The notes beneath the pieces are model-generated. The model had not been told where the DNA came from and did not search any database. It saw only the letters and a list, made by a program, of their open reading frames with translations. 64,000 nt of DNA from Hypericum androsaemum (Eukaryota > Streptophyta > Magnoliopsida > Malpighiales > Hypericaceae). Every line of letters starts with the position of its first letter. Positions within the stretch are counted from its first letter, which is position 1. The stretch covers positions 4,211,906 through 4,275,905 of the forward strand of contig OZ023199.1 of the NCBI GenBank assembly GCA_963995505.1. Reading direction: 5' to 3'. A program made the translations under genes and the position numbers. This document shows positions 1 through 10,661 of this stretch, piece after piece.

Positions 1-436
1 TTCAACAGGTGCGTTGACCTACAGCTTTATACAATCGGTCCAAAGCGAACCTGGATTGACCTATGGCAGACTGCTCAGTTCCATGCGCCAAGCGATACGC
101 CGATCCGGAACAGGTGGATTAAGCCTGAGTGGCCCTATTGCTTCTCTTCTCAATAGGACCTTGTTCCGGACTGAAATGTCACAGGTCTATAATGCTTATC
201 CCCGAATCTTATTCGACTTCTACTTCTGTTTGTTTCGTCCGAAAATATTTTTTAAATTCAAACAAATATAAATTTTTTTGGGAAATAATGAAAAAAATTG
301 TTTAACTACAGTAAGAAGTATTTGAACCTGAGTAAAGCCACGTCTAATGATTTTCTATTTCATGTGTGGGTAGCAGGAGCCTCAACTATCTTCATCAGAG
401 AAGTTCGACGTTTACTCGAAGAAATTTGTCATGTAA
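1..436 (+). CDS. Type I metacaspase, C-terminal end (partial, two exons)
   Basis: This is the 3' end of a type I metacaspase, a cytosolic Arg/Lys-specific cysteine protease family linked to plant cell death and protein quality control. The first visible exon (1-184, reading frame starting at base 2) encodes a p10-domain stretch with STGALTYSFIQ and TYGRLLSSMRQAI, then the short linker GGLSLSGPIASLLNRTLF typical of AMC1-like proteins. It ends at CAG|GT in phase 0. The last exon (377-436) follows a TAGCAG acceptor and encodes EPQLSSSEKFDVYSKKFVM and a stop. It matches the conserved family ending EPQL...FDVY.K.F. The catalytic His and Cys lie off the left edge. The 192-base intron contains no competing coding signal. 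The assignment rests on the recognised C-terminal motifs. Confidence 0.85.
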
Positions 437-1013
437 ACTTACTTGTTCGATTATATTCTCCAACCCCTAAGAAAAAATTATATTCTCCAACAATATTGTA
501 TGTTTCACCACTTGGATATTTAATGCCAAATAAATTTGCTTATAGCCCAGGAGCTGGCTGGAATGTAACTCGTAACAGAAATAAACAATCACCAAGCTTA
601 CTAATTAATATTGTTAAATTCTTCACATCGGGTCTACAATCTTTTGAGTGCAACGAAAGATGTGTTGTGTGAGGATAACATTGAGTATATGATCAACTTA
701 CTCTGGTATTATATTAAAATTTTTATATTTAATTCAGAACTTTAAAATAAATAACTAAAAAAAATATAAACCATGATTCTCTTAATTTGCTCTATTCGCA
801 TGATTGTTTTTATTCTCATTATTTTCTATTAAGTATCAGACCAAAAGAACGATCTTCACTTACAATGAAAGTCGTAAAATTCAATTTTCAACACTTACAT
901 TAATTTACTAATTTTGCTACCATGTTGACATAATTTTGATTTTTTTAGATTGAGTACTTGGACCTAATTATATTAAGATTTCTATGTGAACTATATTTTA
1001 AAATTTCTTTAGC
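437..1013. other. AT-rich intergenic stretch downstream of metacaspase
   Basis: This holds the 3' flank of the metacaspase gene and AT-rich spacer up to the MITE. I see no gene here. AATAAA-like hexamers occur but none can be singled out as the polyadenylation signal. Confidence 0.5.
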
Positions 1014-1022
1014 TTATTAATT

Positions 1023-1352
1023 GGGCAAATTGCCCTCAAGTCTTTGAGATTTGCTTAATTTACTATATTAGTCCCTGCTGTTCCAAAATTGAAACTTCGG
1101 TCCCCCTAGTTTGTTTTTATTGAATTCTCAAGTTCCTCGCTCATGTCAGTGATCAATATAATTTCAAAATAATAATTTTATCCTTACAATAAAAAATAAA
1201 AAAAATTGTCTTCCCCGATTTTCGACCGGAAGTCTCCAGTAAAAATAATCGTCAATGAAAACAAATTAGGGGGACCGAAGTTTCGATTTCGGAACAGCAG
1301 GGACTAAGACAGTAATTTAAGCAAATTTCAAAAATCTGAGGACAATTTACTC
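1023..1352. mobile_element. Mutator-like MITE (330 bp) with 9-bp TSD
   Basis: This is a short non-autonomous DNA element. Terminal inverted repeats of about 90 bp pair 1023-1118 with 1258-1352; both contain the block GTCCCTGCTGTTCC and a CCCCCTAGTTTG-like end. The flanks carry an exact 9-bp duplication, TTATTAATT (1014-1022 and 1353-1361), the size expected of Mutator-like elements. The loop is AT-rich and non-coding. Confidence 0.85.
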
Positions 1353-1361
1353 TTATTAATT

Positions 1362-2250
1362 TGATAAAAAAACGATTCACTCAAATTATAGTGAAAAACA
1401 CGTGCTAGACAAGCTAGTAGGATAAAAGCTGACTAAAACATTGTCGAAACATTTGCCCTCTTGCTAAAAACTAACTTTATAGTGTGTTTTTCACATCACA
1501 GAAAAGATAAGCCAACTTAAGCGACTTTGTAAAGCGCATTGTATTGAGCGGGAAACATCATATATGTATATAGTGTGGTTCATACTTTATACCACCTGAT
1601 ATCCGAGCACTTATTGGACAGAGCGGGACGTGGTGCATCTGTGAACCGTACAGAAACATAATAGAGTACAACCAGCTTACTTCTATTCGAGAATAATTAA
1701 GCAACGCTTTACCTTGAGCGGCCTCGTTATAACAGAGCAGTGATTCTCTAGCTGTTCCACGTCTCGACAATGCTTTTACATTCTGCAAGAAATCCTAAAC
1801 AGATAAATACGAATTCCTTCTAGCCCCGAGTAAGTTGAGCCCAAGTTCAACGAACTTAGAGCACAACTACTATTTTTCGGACGGGGAAATGTCCTAGACG
1901 AAAAATAGTTGGAAGTCCATCCACACCTTTTTATTATCCGATTCTTAGATAATAGGAGCTTCCTCTCTCTCTTGATGGATTTACAAGCTAGGGTTAGATT
2001 TGGGAGGGTGGCTCCATGGCTTGGGTCCTTGAGATGTCTTGATATTTTGTTACAACTCCAACCTACATAACCTCTAAGATAGGCAAAATGCTTGGACACT
2101 AACCAAATTATGACGCCCTTCGAAAAAATGAGATTATTATCGTCATAATTTTCCTATTCAGTGGCGAAGTCCCCTTACGAAATAACGTCCCATTCTGTCT
2201 ACTTCTATGAATTTAAAGTGTTCAGTTTAACCAGTCAGCCAAATTATAAA
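1362..2250. other. Intergenic, unassigned
   Basis: Two overlapping minus-strand reading frames occur (1558-1788 and 1776-2099), but neither shows a recognisable domain or splice structure. The stretch around 1800-2090 reads like a decayed LTR or leader of an unidentified retroelement, but I cannot define its ends. No gene is supported. Confidence 0.35.
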
Positions 2251-2255
2251 CATTT

Positions 2256-3645
2256 TGTCACGACCCGAAAATAAAAGTGACAGATGTCCGAGGTATTAAA
2301 TACCCCGTTAGGCTCCCGACTTTATTATGAAATACATTCCAACATTCGAAAGTAGTCATTTCTTGAAAATCAAAAGGTGGACATCAGATATCATATACCG
2401 ACACTCATTATTGAAAATCAACAGTGGTGATGCGTGCAGCTAAAACCCTTTCTACTCCCGTTCCCGAGCCTCCCCTGAACGATCTGATCACATACGACTA
2501 TAGTGAGTTGAATAAACTCAGTAAATGGAACATTTATAAACATAACTCACAATGAAATCAAATAGTCGATCATTCACTATAATAATTCCCTAACCGACTA
2601 CTTAGCCAACTAACAAATAGGTCTCCGGAGCCTAACATATAACATATCATGACGAGGTTCTCGTGGGGCACAGATAAATACTCTTCCGTTCTCGCGATGC
2701 GAGCCCAAAAGACAGAAGAGTATCCCCTCCACGAGCCCAGATAATTTCCACACTCCCTATCCATTTGATTACATGCACCTAGAGTTATCTGGTATCCTCT
2801 TAAACAGTGCATATAAACTATAGGGCCCAAAAGGTGTGGAAATAACCCCGCATGTCAAACAGAACATAATTAACTCCATAATCACATTTACACTCATATT
2901 CAAACCTTGACGAAATCATATCCATAACAAAATCATAATTTATATTCTAACCAGACTCGAATTCAACCAAAAATAAAAAAAGATGCGAATTGAATTCCAT
3001 TTCAGAAATGGGTTCAAACAAAGGATCAAAGGAAACATGAATCAGATTCGGATTTCAATCCGAATTCGAATTCGCAACAAAGCAAACACACTGATCAGAT
3101 TCGGATTCCAATCCGAATTCGAATTCGCAACAAAGCAAACACACTGATCAGATTCGGATTCCAATCCGAATTCGAATTCGTAACAAAGTAAACACCAATT
3201 AGATTCGAATTCCAATAGGAATTCGAATTCACAACAGATTTGTATGTGATCAGGCCTGAATCGAGTTCAATTCCAAATTTGATTTCAGACAGACTAACAA
3301 AATGACATTCCACTTACCTCTCGTTGCCTCTAATCTCTAGTTCTTCACGAGAGATCCTCCAATAATTCTCCCGGAACTCCTTTCTTTGTGATGGATCCAA
3401 CTTGTCCTCTAGGAGTTAGAATTTCTTCTCCATCTTCCAACAAGGAAAGAAATTCATGAGACTACTCAAATTCCTCTCCCTGGCACTACTTAAGGTAGCA
3501 ATTCTTTTCATTTAAATTGCCATCTTTAGCTTTACTTAGTGGAAGAGTACTTAGTAGAGCACTAAGTCACCATGGTGGAGCACTAATACAAAGTGGTGGA
3601 GCACTAATTTTTTTCTCTTTAATTTTAATAATCCCAATTCTTACA
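2256..3645 (-). repeat. 3' LTR of Ty3 element
   Basis: A 1390-bp LTR. At about 3043-3200 it contains a short tandem array of a 53-bp unit rich in GAATTCG/CGAATTC. This copy has about 26 bp more of the array than the partner LTR, which accounts for the whole length difference. The two LTRs otherwise differ by only scattered substitutions. Confidence 0.9.
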
Positions 3646-3658
3646 TTCTCCCCCCCTT
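3646..3658 (-). other. Polypurine tract of Ty3 element
   Basis: Directly next to the 3' LTR, the minus strand reads AAGGGGGGGAGAA. This is the primer site for plus-strand DNA synthesis and fixes the orientation of the element. Confidence 0.85.
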
Positions 3659-3661
3659 AAA

Positions 3662-5802
3662 TAAAGTTTGTCCTCAAACTTACCTGAGTGTTCAAAAAGG
3701 TTTGGGTACTTCTCATTCATTTCAGAGCTTAGTTCCCACGTGGCTTCCCTCTCTGAGTGGTTACTCCATTGAACTTTGACATATTTAATAGTTCTTCTAC
3801 GGAGTTGTTGAAGTTTGACATCGACGATTCTCAAGGGTACCTCCGCATAGCTCATATTTGGGTGGATCTCAGTTGGAATATTTTTTTTTACCACCTGTCC
3901 CTCCCTTAAAATATATTTTTGTAGCATAGATACATGAAATACATCATGTACCCCAGCTAGACTTGGGGGTAAAGCCATACGATAAGCCACTTCCCTATCC
4001 GTTGGATCACGTCAAATGGTCCGACATATCGTGGGCTCAGTTTTTCCTTGACTCCGAATCTTGTAATTCCCCGTGTGGGAGATACCTTCAAGAATACATG
4101 ATCTTCAATTTTGAAATCTACCTCCCTGCGATGCTGGTCTGCAAATTTCTTCTGCCAGTCCTGGGTTGCTTAAATTCGTCTTCGTATCAAGGGTACCTTT
4201 TCAGTCAGCTCCCTAAACATATCTGGACCTAAAAGTTCCTTCTCTCCTATCTCATTCCAGCTTATGGGCGACCGACATTTTCTGCCATATAGCGCCTCGT
4301 ATGAGGCCATTCCTATACTCGCCTGAAAGCTGTTGTTATAGGCAAATTCCACTAATGGCTGATGTCCTTCCCAATTTCCCCCAAAATCTAGCACACACGC
4401 TCTCAGCAAATCCTCTATAGTCTGTATCGTTCGTTCAGATTGTCCATCCGTCTGTGGATGAAATGCTGTACTGAATTGTAATTTTGTTCCTAGTGCCTTC
4501 TGTATGCTACTCTAAAATTTAGAAAAAAAATCTGGTATCTCGATCCGAAATGATACTTATATGAACTCTATGTAGGCGTACTATCTCTTTTATGTACAGT
4601 TCTGCCATCTGCTCAATGGACATACCTATTTTATAAGCTAGGAAGTGAGCTGTCTTGGTGAAGCGATCTACTATTACCCACACTGCGTCCTTACCTTGGA
4701 GGTTTCTCGGAAGCCCAGTCACAAAGCCCATTGTGATCTTTTCCCATTTCCACTATGGATGTCCTGCATAGCGAGCGGTATGGGCTTCTTCCAAGAGTTT
4801 ATTCTTTAGTTCCTTGGCTGCTGGCACACATATTCTGTTCTGGTAGTATAGGTAGTCATCAGCCCCAATGTGGAAATCTGCTAGCTCCCCCCGTTCAACC
4901 TGCCGTCTGAGAGCTATGAGGGTTGCATCATTGCGTTGTCCCTTACCTAATTGGGTTCGCAATGTAGGCTCTAGTTCCATGCTTGCCACTAAGCCGACCG
5001 TGTATTTAGAGTCCTGCAGCCTCAGACTTTTCAACTGTCGTAACAATCCTTCTTGTGTTGTAAGCCCGTTCCCAACTTGGTCTTTCCTGCTTAGAGCGTC
5101 CGCTACCACATTAGCCTTTCCTGGGTGGTAGTGAATCCCAATATCATAATCTTTAATCAATTCTAGCCACCTTCGTTGCCTCATATTCAGTTCCTTCTGT
5201 GTGAAGATATATTTGAGGCTTTTGTGATCCGTGTACATCTCACAACGAACCCCATATAGATAATGTCTCCATACTTTTAGCGCGTGAACCACTGCTGCTA
5301 GCTCCAGGTCATGAGTAGGGTAGTTCCTTTCGTAAGGCGTGAGTTGTCTTGATGCATAAGCGATCACTTTATCCTCTTGTATAAGTACACAACCCAACCC
5401 ATTTCTTGATGCATCACTGTAGACAACATAATCTTTCCCTTCACTGGGCTGTGCCAGTATAGGGGCTGTTACCAATCTCTTCTTCAGTTCCTGAAAGCTT
5501 TGCTTGCACTCCTCTCTCCATGTAAACTTTACTCCCTTTTGGGTTAACCGGGTTAATGGCATGGCTATCCTGGAGAACCCTTCTACAAAGCGTCGGTAGT
5601 AGCCTGCCAAACCCAAGAAACTGCGCACTTCTGACACGGTACTTGGTGGCTGCCATCCTACAACCGTCTCAATCTTGCTGGGGTCTACTGATACTCCTTC
5701 CTTAGATATAACGTGTCCAAGAAAGGCAACTTTTTCGAGCCAGAATTCACACTTCTTCAACTTGGCGTATAATTGTTCCTTCCGTAATATTTGTAGGACC
5801 AT
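3662..5802 (-). pseudogene. Ty3 pol remnant: RT end, RNase H, broken integrase, chromo-like tail
   Basis: The longest uninterrupted piece (5802 down to 4753, 349 codons) holds the thumb of reverse transcriptase ([16 protein letters not shown]) and a complete RNase H with its acidic residues (YSDAS at about 130, E167, TDHKSL at 192, ADALSR at 235). It then enters the integrase zinc finger and stops at GHP. About 70 residues of the zinc finger are deleted before integrase resumes near 4740 (GFVTGLP, VDRFTKTAHFL, SDRDTRF). A frameshift follows in a T-run near 4518. The next pieces are the integrase end ([21 protein letters not shown], near 4360-4290) and a C-terminal segment ending WSNHSEREATWE, which resembles the Ty3 chromo-type tail. 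It cannot make a complete polyprotein. The family lineage is not resolved. Confidence 0.9.
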
Positions 5803-5822
5803 CCTTAAGTGCTCCTCTTCCT

Positions 5823-6330
5823 AAGGTTACCCGACTCTTAATACTCAACTAGTAATGTAAAACTTCAAAGCCAACTCAAAATTTTTACATAAAACCACTT
5901 CAAATTTTTGCCTAAAACTTCAAATGGTTGTAACTTTCAAACGCTTGCGAATTAAGCCCCCAAAGTCGATCTTTCTGGCACAGCCAGAAAGTTTGTAGAT
6001 CTTGAAATTCCCTTTCCGAAAAGTGGTTATAATAGAAACTCGGTTAAGCGAGTCAAAAGTTACGGCCTTTCAAAGTTTTTGGTGGTTTTGGCCACTAAAA
6101 ATCACGAATTTTGACATACCAAAATCAATTTTGACACACCAAAATCATGGTTTTGCCATGATTTGCACCCCCCCTTTACCACTAGTTGTTTTCAGGCAAA
6201 AGTTTTGAAAACAAGAAATTCGTGTATTTTTTAATGCAGCGGTATGCAATGTCTACTCAAACCCATTTCCGACCCTCCTACTTCCCCAAATGCGATGTTA
6301 TGCAGATGCATTTTTCGAAATTTTTTTTAA
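5823..6330 (-). other. Residual internal region of Ty3 element
   Basis: This non-coding sequence lies between the PBS and the truncated pol. It is probably leader fused directly to pol by the deletion that removed gag, protease and RT. There is no gene in it. Confidence 0.6.
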
Positions 6331-6344
6331 GTGCTCTGATACCA
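6331..6344 (-). other. Primer-binding site, initiator tRNA-Met type
   Basis: The minus strand reads TGGTATCAGAGCAC, the usual plant PBS complementary to the 3' end of initiator methionine tRNA. It lies 3 bp inside the 5' LTR at 6348. Confidence 0.9.
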
Positions 6345-6347
6345 TAA

Positions 6348-7711
6348 TGTCACGACCCGAAAATAAAAAGTGACAGATGTCCGAGGTATTAAATACCCCG
6401 TTAGGCTCCCGACTTTATTATGAAATACATTCCAACATTCGAAAGTAGTCATTTCTTGAAAATCAAAAGGTTGACATCAGATATCATATACCGACACTCA
6501 TTATTGAAAATCAACAGTGGTGATGCGTGCAGCTAAAACCCTTTCTACTCCCGTTCCCGAGCCTCCCCTGAACGATCTGATCACATACGACTATAGTGAG
6601 TTGAATAAACTCAGTAAATGGAACATTTATAAACATAACTCACAATGAAATCAAATAGTCGATCATTCACTATAATAATTCCCTAACCGACTACTTAGCC
6701 AACTAACAAATAGGTCTCCGGAGCCTAACATATAACATATCATGACGAGGTTCTCGTGGGGCACAGATAAATACTCTTCCGTTCTCGCGATGCGAGCCCA
6801 AAAGACAGAAGAGTATCCCCTCCACGAGCCCAGATAATTTCCACACTCCCTATCCATTTGATTACATGCACCTAGAGTTACCCGGTATCCTCTTAAACAG
6901 TGCATATAAACTATAGGGCCCAAAAGGTGTGGAAATAACCCCGCATGTCAAACAGAACATAATTAACTCCATAATCACATTTACACTCATATTCAAACCT
7001 TGACGAAATCATATCCATAACAAAATCATAATTTATATTCTAACCAGACTCGAATTCAACCAAAAATAAAAAAAGATGCGAATTGAATTCCATTTCAGAA
7101 ATGGGTTCAAACAAAGGATCAAAGGAAACATGAATATTCGCAACAAAGCAAACACACTGATCAGATTCGGATTCCAATCCGAATTCGAATTCGCAACAAA
7201 GCAAACACACTGATCAGATTCGGATTCCAATCCGAATTCAAATTCGTAACAAAGTAAACACCAATTAGATTCGAATTCCAATAGGAATTCGAATTCACAA
7301 CAGAATTGTATGTGATCAGGCCTGAATCGAGTTCAATTCCGAATTCGATTTCAGACAGACTAACAAAATGACATTCCACTTACCTGTCGTTGCCTCTAAT
7401 CTCTAGTTCTTCACGAGAGATCCTCCAATAATTCTCCCGGAACTCCTTTCTTTGTGATGGATCCAACTTGTCCTCTAGGAGTTAGAATTTCTTCTCCATC
7501 TTCCAACAAGGAAAGGAATTCATGAGACTACTCAAATTCCTCTCCCTGGCACTACTTAAGGTAGCAATTCTTTTCATTTAAATTGCCATCTTTAGCTTTA
7601 CTTAGTGGAAGAGTACTTAGTGGAGCACTAAGTCACCATGGTGGAGCACTAATACAAAGTGGTGGAGCACTAATTTTTTTCTCTTTAATTTTAATAATCC
7701 CAATTCTTACA
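6348..7711 (-). repeat. 5' LTR of Ty3 element
   Basis: A 1364-bp partner of the LTR at 2256-3645, with the same TG...CA ends. It has one partial 53-bp repeat unit fewer, near 7135. Confidence 0.9.
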
Positions 7712-7716
7712 CATTT

Positions 7717-10430
7717 AGTCCCTACAATTACTTCAAACTTCAATAAAATGCATTTGCGTGCCCAACTTCACCCATCAGGGGATGCTTTATTTTTTTTAAA
7801 AGGTAAATTACACCAAGAATACTCCTACGTTAGGGTTTGAACCCATGACCTTCGTCAGATCTTGCTACGTCTATGTTGTTAGGCCAAATGACGTTTGGCA
7901 AAATAGGAAATTCACGGAATGCTTTATTGAATTTGCTAAATATTATAACTGTACAAAGTATTCCTTTTAAGAAAGAATCAGCTTTGCATGTACAACATAG
8001 TAATGAACCAGATCAGAAATCCCGAAAGCATACAGCTAGCACAGATACCTTTTCTTTCAGGAGTTCAGAAGTTTCGATGTTCTCAGTGGTATCTGGTAAT
8101 GTTGCCGAATTGGACGCAATGCTGATAACATGTTCAGTCTTTTGCTTGGGGACCTTCCAGAACTGGAACAGATAGATCGTCAGCAAAAATTAGACATCTT
8201 TCTCATGCCAACACAAGTGTGGCGGATGGATACGGGTCAGCTCTTAAGCTTGAATTGGAAGAGATCGAATTCTAATACTATCAAAATCCCAGAAATTTAG
8301 GCCAATCCACGTAAATTTTTATTACACAAAAAAAAGACAGAAGAACATGTCCAACACGATGTAGCACAGCAGGGTCACGTGCAAGCCATCCTGACAACTT
8401 GTCATTATTACTGGAATGAGACAGGAAAAAGAAAACACATGGGACACTATGCTTTATAAAAAGTAAGTAAAACCAGGTCAAACAGAGAACTTCATACAAG
8501 AACCCCAGCAAAGCGATATCAAGAAAACCTTTCCACTAACTAGGAGTGATTAAGAAACGTAAAAGAAATCAACATCATCTGCAATATAAATATTCAAACA
8601 ATTTAATCAATTTTCAAACATTGATAGGTAGAAAATTCAAGCTTATCGTGCGCAATAGGCCACGGGATATTTTTTGAAAAGAGGTTTTTAAGACAAGCAG
8701 TAATTTATAGGGGGCATTTGAGTCTTGGTATATTCATGGTATCCATGTGACGGTATCATTAATTTCCACTATAATTAAGTACAAAATAGAATAAGAGAGA
8801 GATTTCATACCAATAGTATCTGAACTTGGTGAATTAGGCAATAGTCCTATAGTAGAAGCAGACCTGTAGCCAAGTATCCCACAAAATGCAGCTGGAATTC
8901 TAATGTCCCCCTATTGTATCACCACCCGCAACATGAAAAAACTACATAATTTTTTTTGGTGGAATAGGAGGGGCAATTGCCCCTATATATTAAAAATAAT
9001 GGTCAAAAATATCTTACCTAGTACGAGGTCCCTCTCGACCTCTTGCGAGGTTACTGGCCTCGTCAAAAGATATTCCAGACGATGAAACGTGAGGAACTTG
9101 AAGAGAAGTTTGTATACAAGCATAAAAAAAATCTATGCTTAGAGAAGCATTCGAATATTAATGTTATCAAATACCAATACCAACAATTGTACGATTCTTT
9201 CTCGGATGTGAAAAATGATGACGCTGTGACATATCTAAGTCCTAACACAACAAGCCAAGTTGGATAGCACATCCCAAGGAGAAAGGCATAATTCCTCCTG
9301 TCCAAGTAGCCCATCCAATTACGAATAGGAACTCAAATATTCAAGCTTTGGCGGCAGCGTGATTTGAAGTAATTAATGTTAATGAGAAATCTTATCATTG
9401 ACCTAAAAGTCCATCAGGGGAATTATTCACAATTGGAATTTCATTGGTTATTCGACCTAGCTAGTGGATCGAGAGGTAGGTATATTAGGTTGTGGTTCGT
9501 AGCTAATTAGTTCTAGTTTTGACCGGTTATCGATCAAGAGCATTTATTAGTTGATTTAGAAATTTTTAGGTACTCAAATGAACTTAGTTAACCCGTAATC
9601 ATGGGAACCGAGCCTATACGTTCTTGTACTACTTTTCCCACAACAGTAATGAAGTTACATCTCATTTATTAATCGATTAAGTTAATATTTGAATATCATA
9701 AGTTGTTAGTAAAATTAAATTAATTAAGAAATTATGTTAAATACTTTTTGAAAAAGATTTACCATCTTACACAAATTCCATCAAACTCAAAATTAAATTA
9801 ATAGATTTTAACAATAGTACAAATAAATAAAAAAAATTTGCCTATGAAAAAAAAGGCAAGACAGAAGAGCAAGAGAGATAAGATTAGATGAGCAAGAAAA
9901 GTCAAAACGGGCACGTGACAAACGAGAACCGAAAGCCTGGCTGGCCACAAACTCAATTCGGTCACAGAAAACATAAATATTCCCTCTGAGCATTAATTTA
10001 GAAGATGCCAAAAAATGTAAATACCAAGGGATATTTAGATTGACTAGTTTTGTTTTTGTCGATTTTAGATTAACTGGTTTGAAAATTGATTTTACATTAT
10101 TAAATATATCTCAAGTTTGAATTCTTGACAATATAATATGTTGAATAATTGTTGAGAAAATTTTAAAAATTGTATGCGTCTTAAAGCTAAAATAGACGAT
10201 TCAATATGAACACCGAGAGATATTTAGATCAACTAATTTGAAAATTAATTTACGCTATTGAAAATATCTGGAGTTTGAAATCTTGACAACATACTAATGT
10301 TAAATACTTGTTAAGAAAATTTTGTTGTAAATATTAAACCAAAAATAATTTAGAAGGGGCCAAAAGTGGACTAATTCCTGGTTGCGATATTTATGACCAT
10401 CCGACAAAAAACCAAAGAATAACAAAAGCC
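7717..10430. other. Intergenic with an imperfect ~110-130-bp direct repeat
   Basis: I see no gene that can be supported by domains or splicing. AT-rich sequence at 10027-10160 is repeated in diverged form at 10215-10325; shared blocks include GATATTTAGAT, TTTGAAAATT and TCTTGACAA. The repeat may be part of an old dispersed repeat, since related wording occurs near 32230-32340. At about 8940-9330 there is a G-poor transcribed-looking stretch of unknown origin. Confidence 0.4.
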
Positions 10431-10455
10431 AAGTTCTTGGATGCTTGTTCGTGCA

Positions 10456-10506
10456 CACGTGGCAACCCCATCCCCCTATGTGTCCTCCTTTCTCTCTCTC
10501 CACGTG
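10456..10506 (+). promoter_or_regulatory. Two G-box (CACGTG) cores upstream of TOM1-like gene
   Basis: CACGTG occurs at 10456-10461 (context ACACGTGGC, an ABRE-like form) and again at 10501-10506, about 160-200 bp upstream of the start codon and beside a CT-rich stretch (10484-10560). Such sites bind bZIP and bHLH factors in plants. The spacing suggests proximal promoter or 5' leader. The transcription start cannot be placed. Confidence 0.5.
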
Positions 10507-10661
10507 TACAACGCCACCTCTCCATCCACATTCTCTGCCCCTCTCTCTTCCCCCCTCCAAGAAACCACCTTTTTTTTTTCTCTTTTCATTTTGGTATTTT
10601 CTTGTCTTCTTCCTTGGAAGGGGAGAATTGGGTTTTTTATTTTATTTTAAATTTTAGATCA

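Larger units (their letters stand above)
2256..7711 (-). mobile_element. Deleted Ty3-type LTR retrotransposon, both ends preserved
   Basis: A 5.46-kb element in minus orientation. Two near-identical LTRs (2256-3645 and 6348-7711) begin TGTCACGACCCG and end TTCTTACA. They are flanked by the same 5-bp target duplication CATTT (2251-2255 and 7712-7716). On the minus strand the order is 5' LTR (right copy), primer-binding site, short internal region, pol remnant, polypurine tract, 3' LTR. Gag, protease and most of the reverse transcriptase are missing: only about 0.5 kb separates the PBS from the end of the RT domain. The order RT-RNase H-integrase and the chromo-like C-terminus identify Ty3 (Metaviridae). 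This copy is non-autonomous. Confidence 0.93.

Noticed and set aside
1558..2099. Two overlapping minus-strand frames that could be an exon pair
   Set aside because: No domain, no convincing splice sites; composition suits an LTR or leader remnant, and ends could not be found.
6331..6344. tRNA-like sequence TGGTATCAGAGCAC
   Set aside because: It is a retroelement primer-binding site; no cloverleaf surrounds it. The same applies at 61320-61335.
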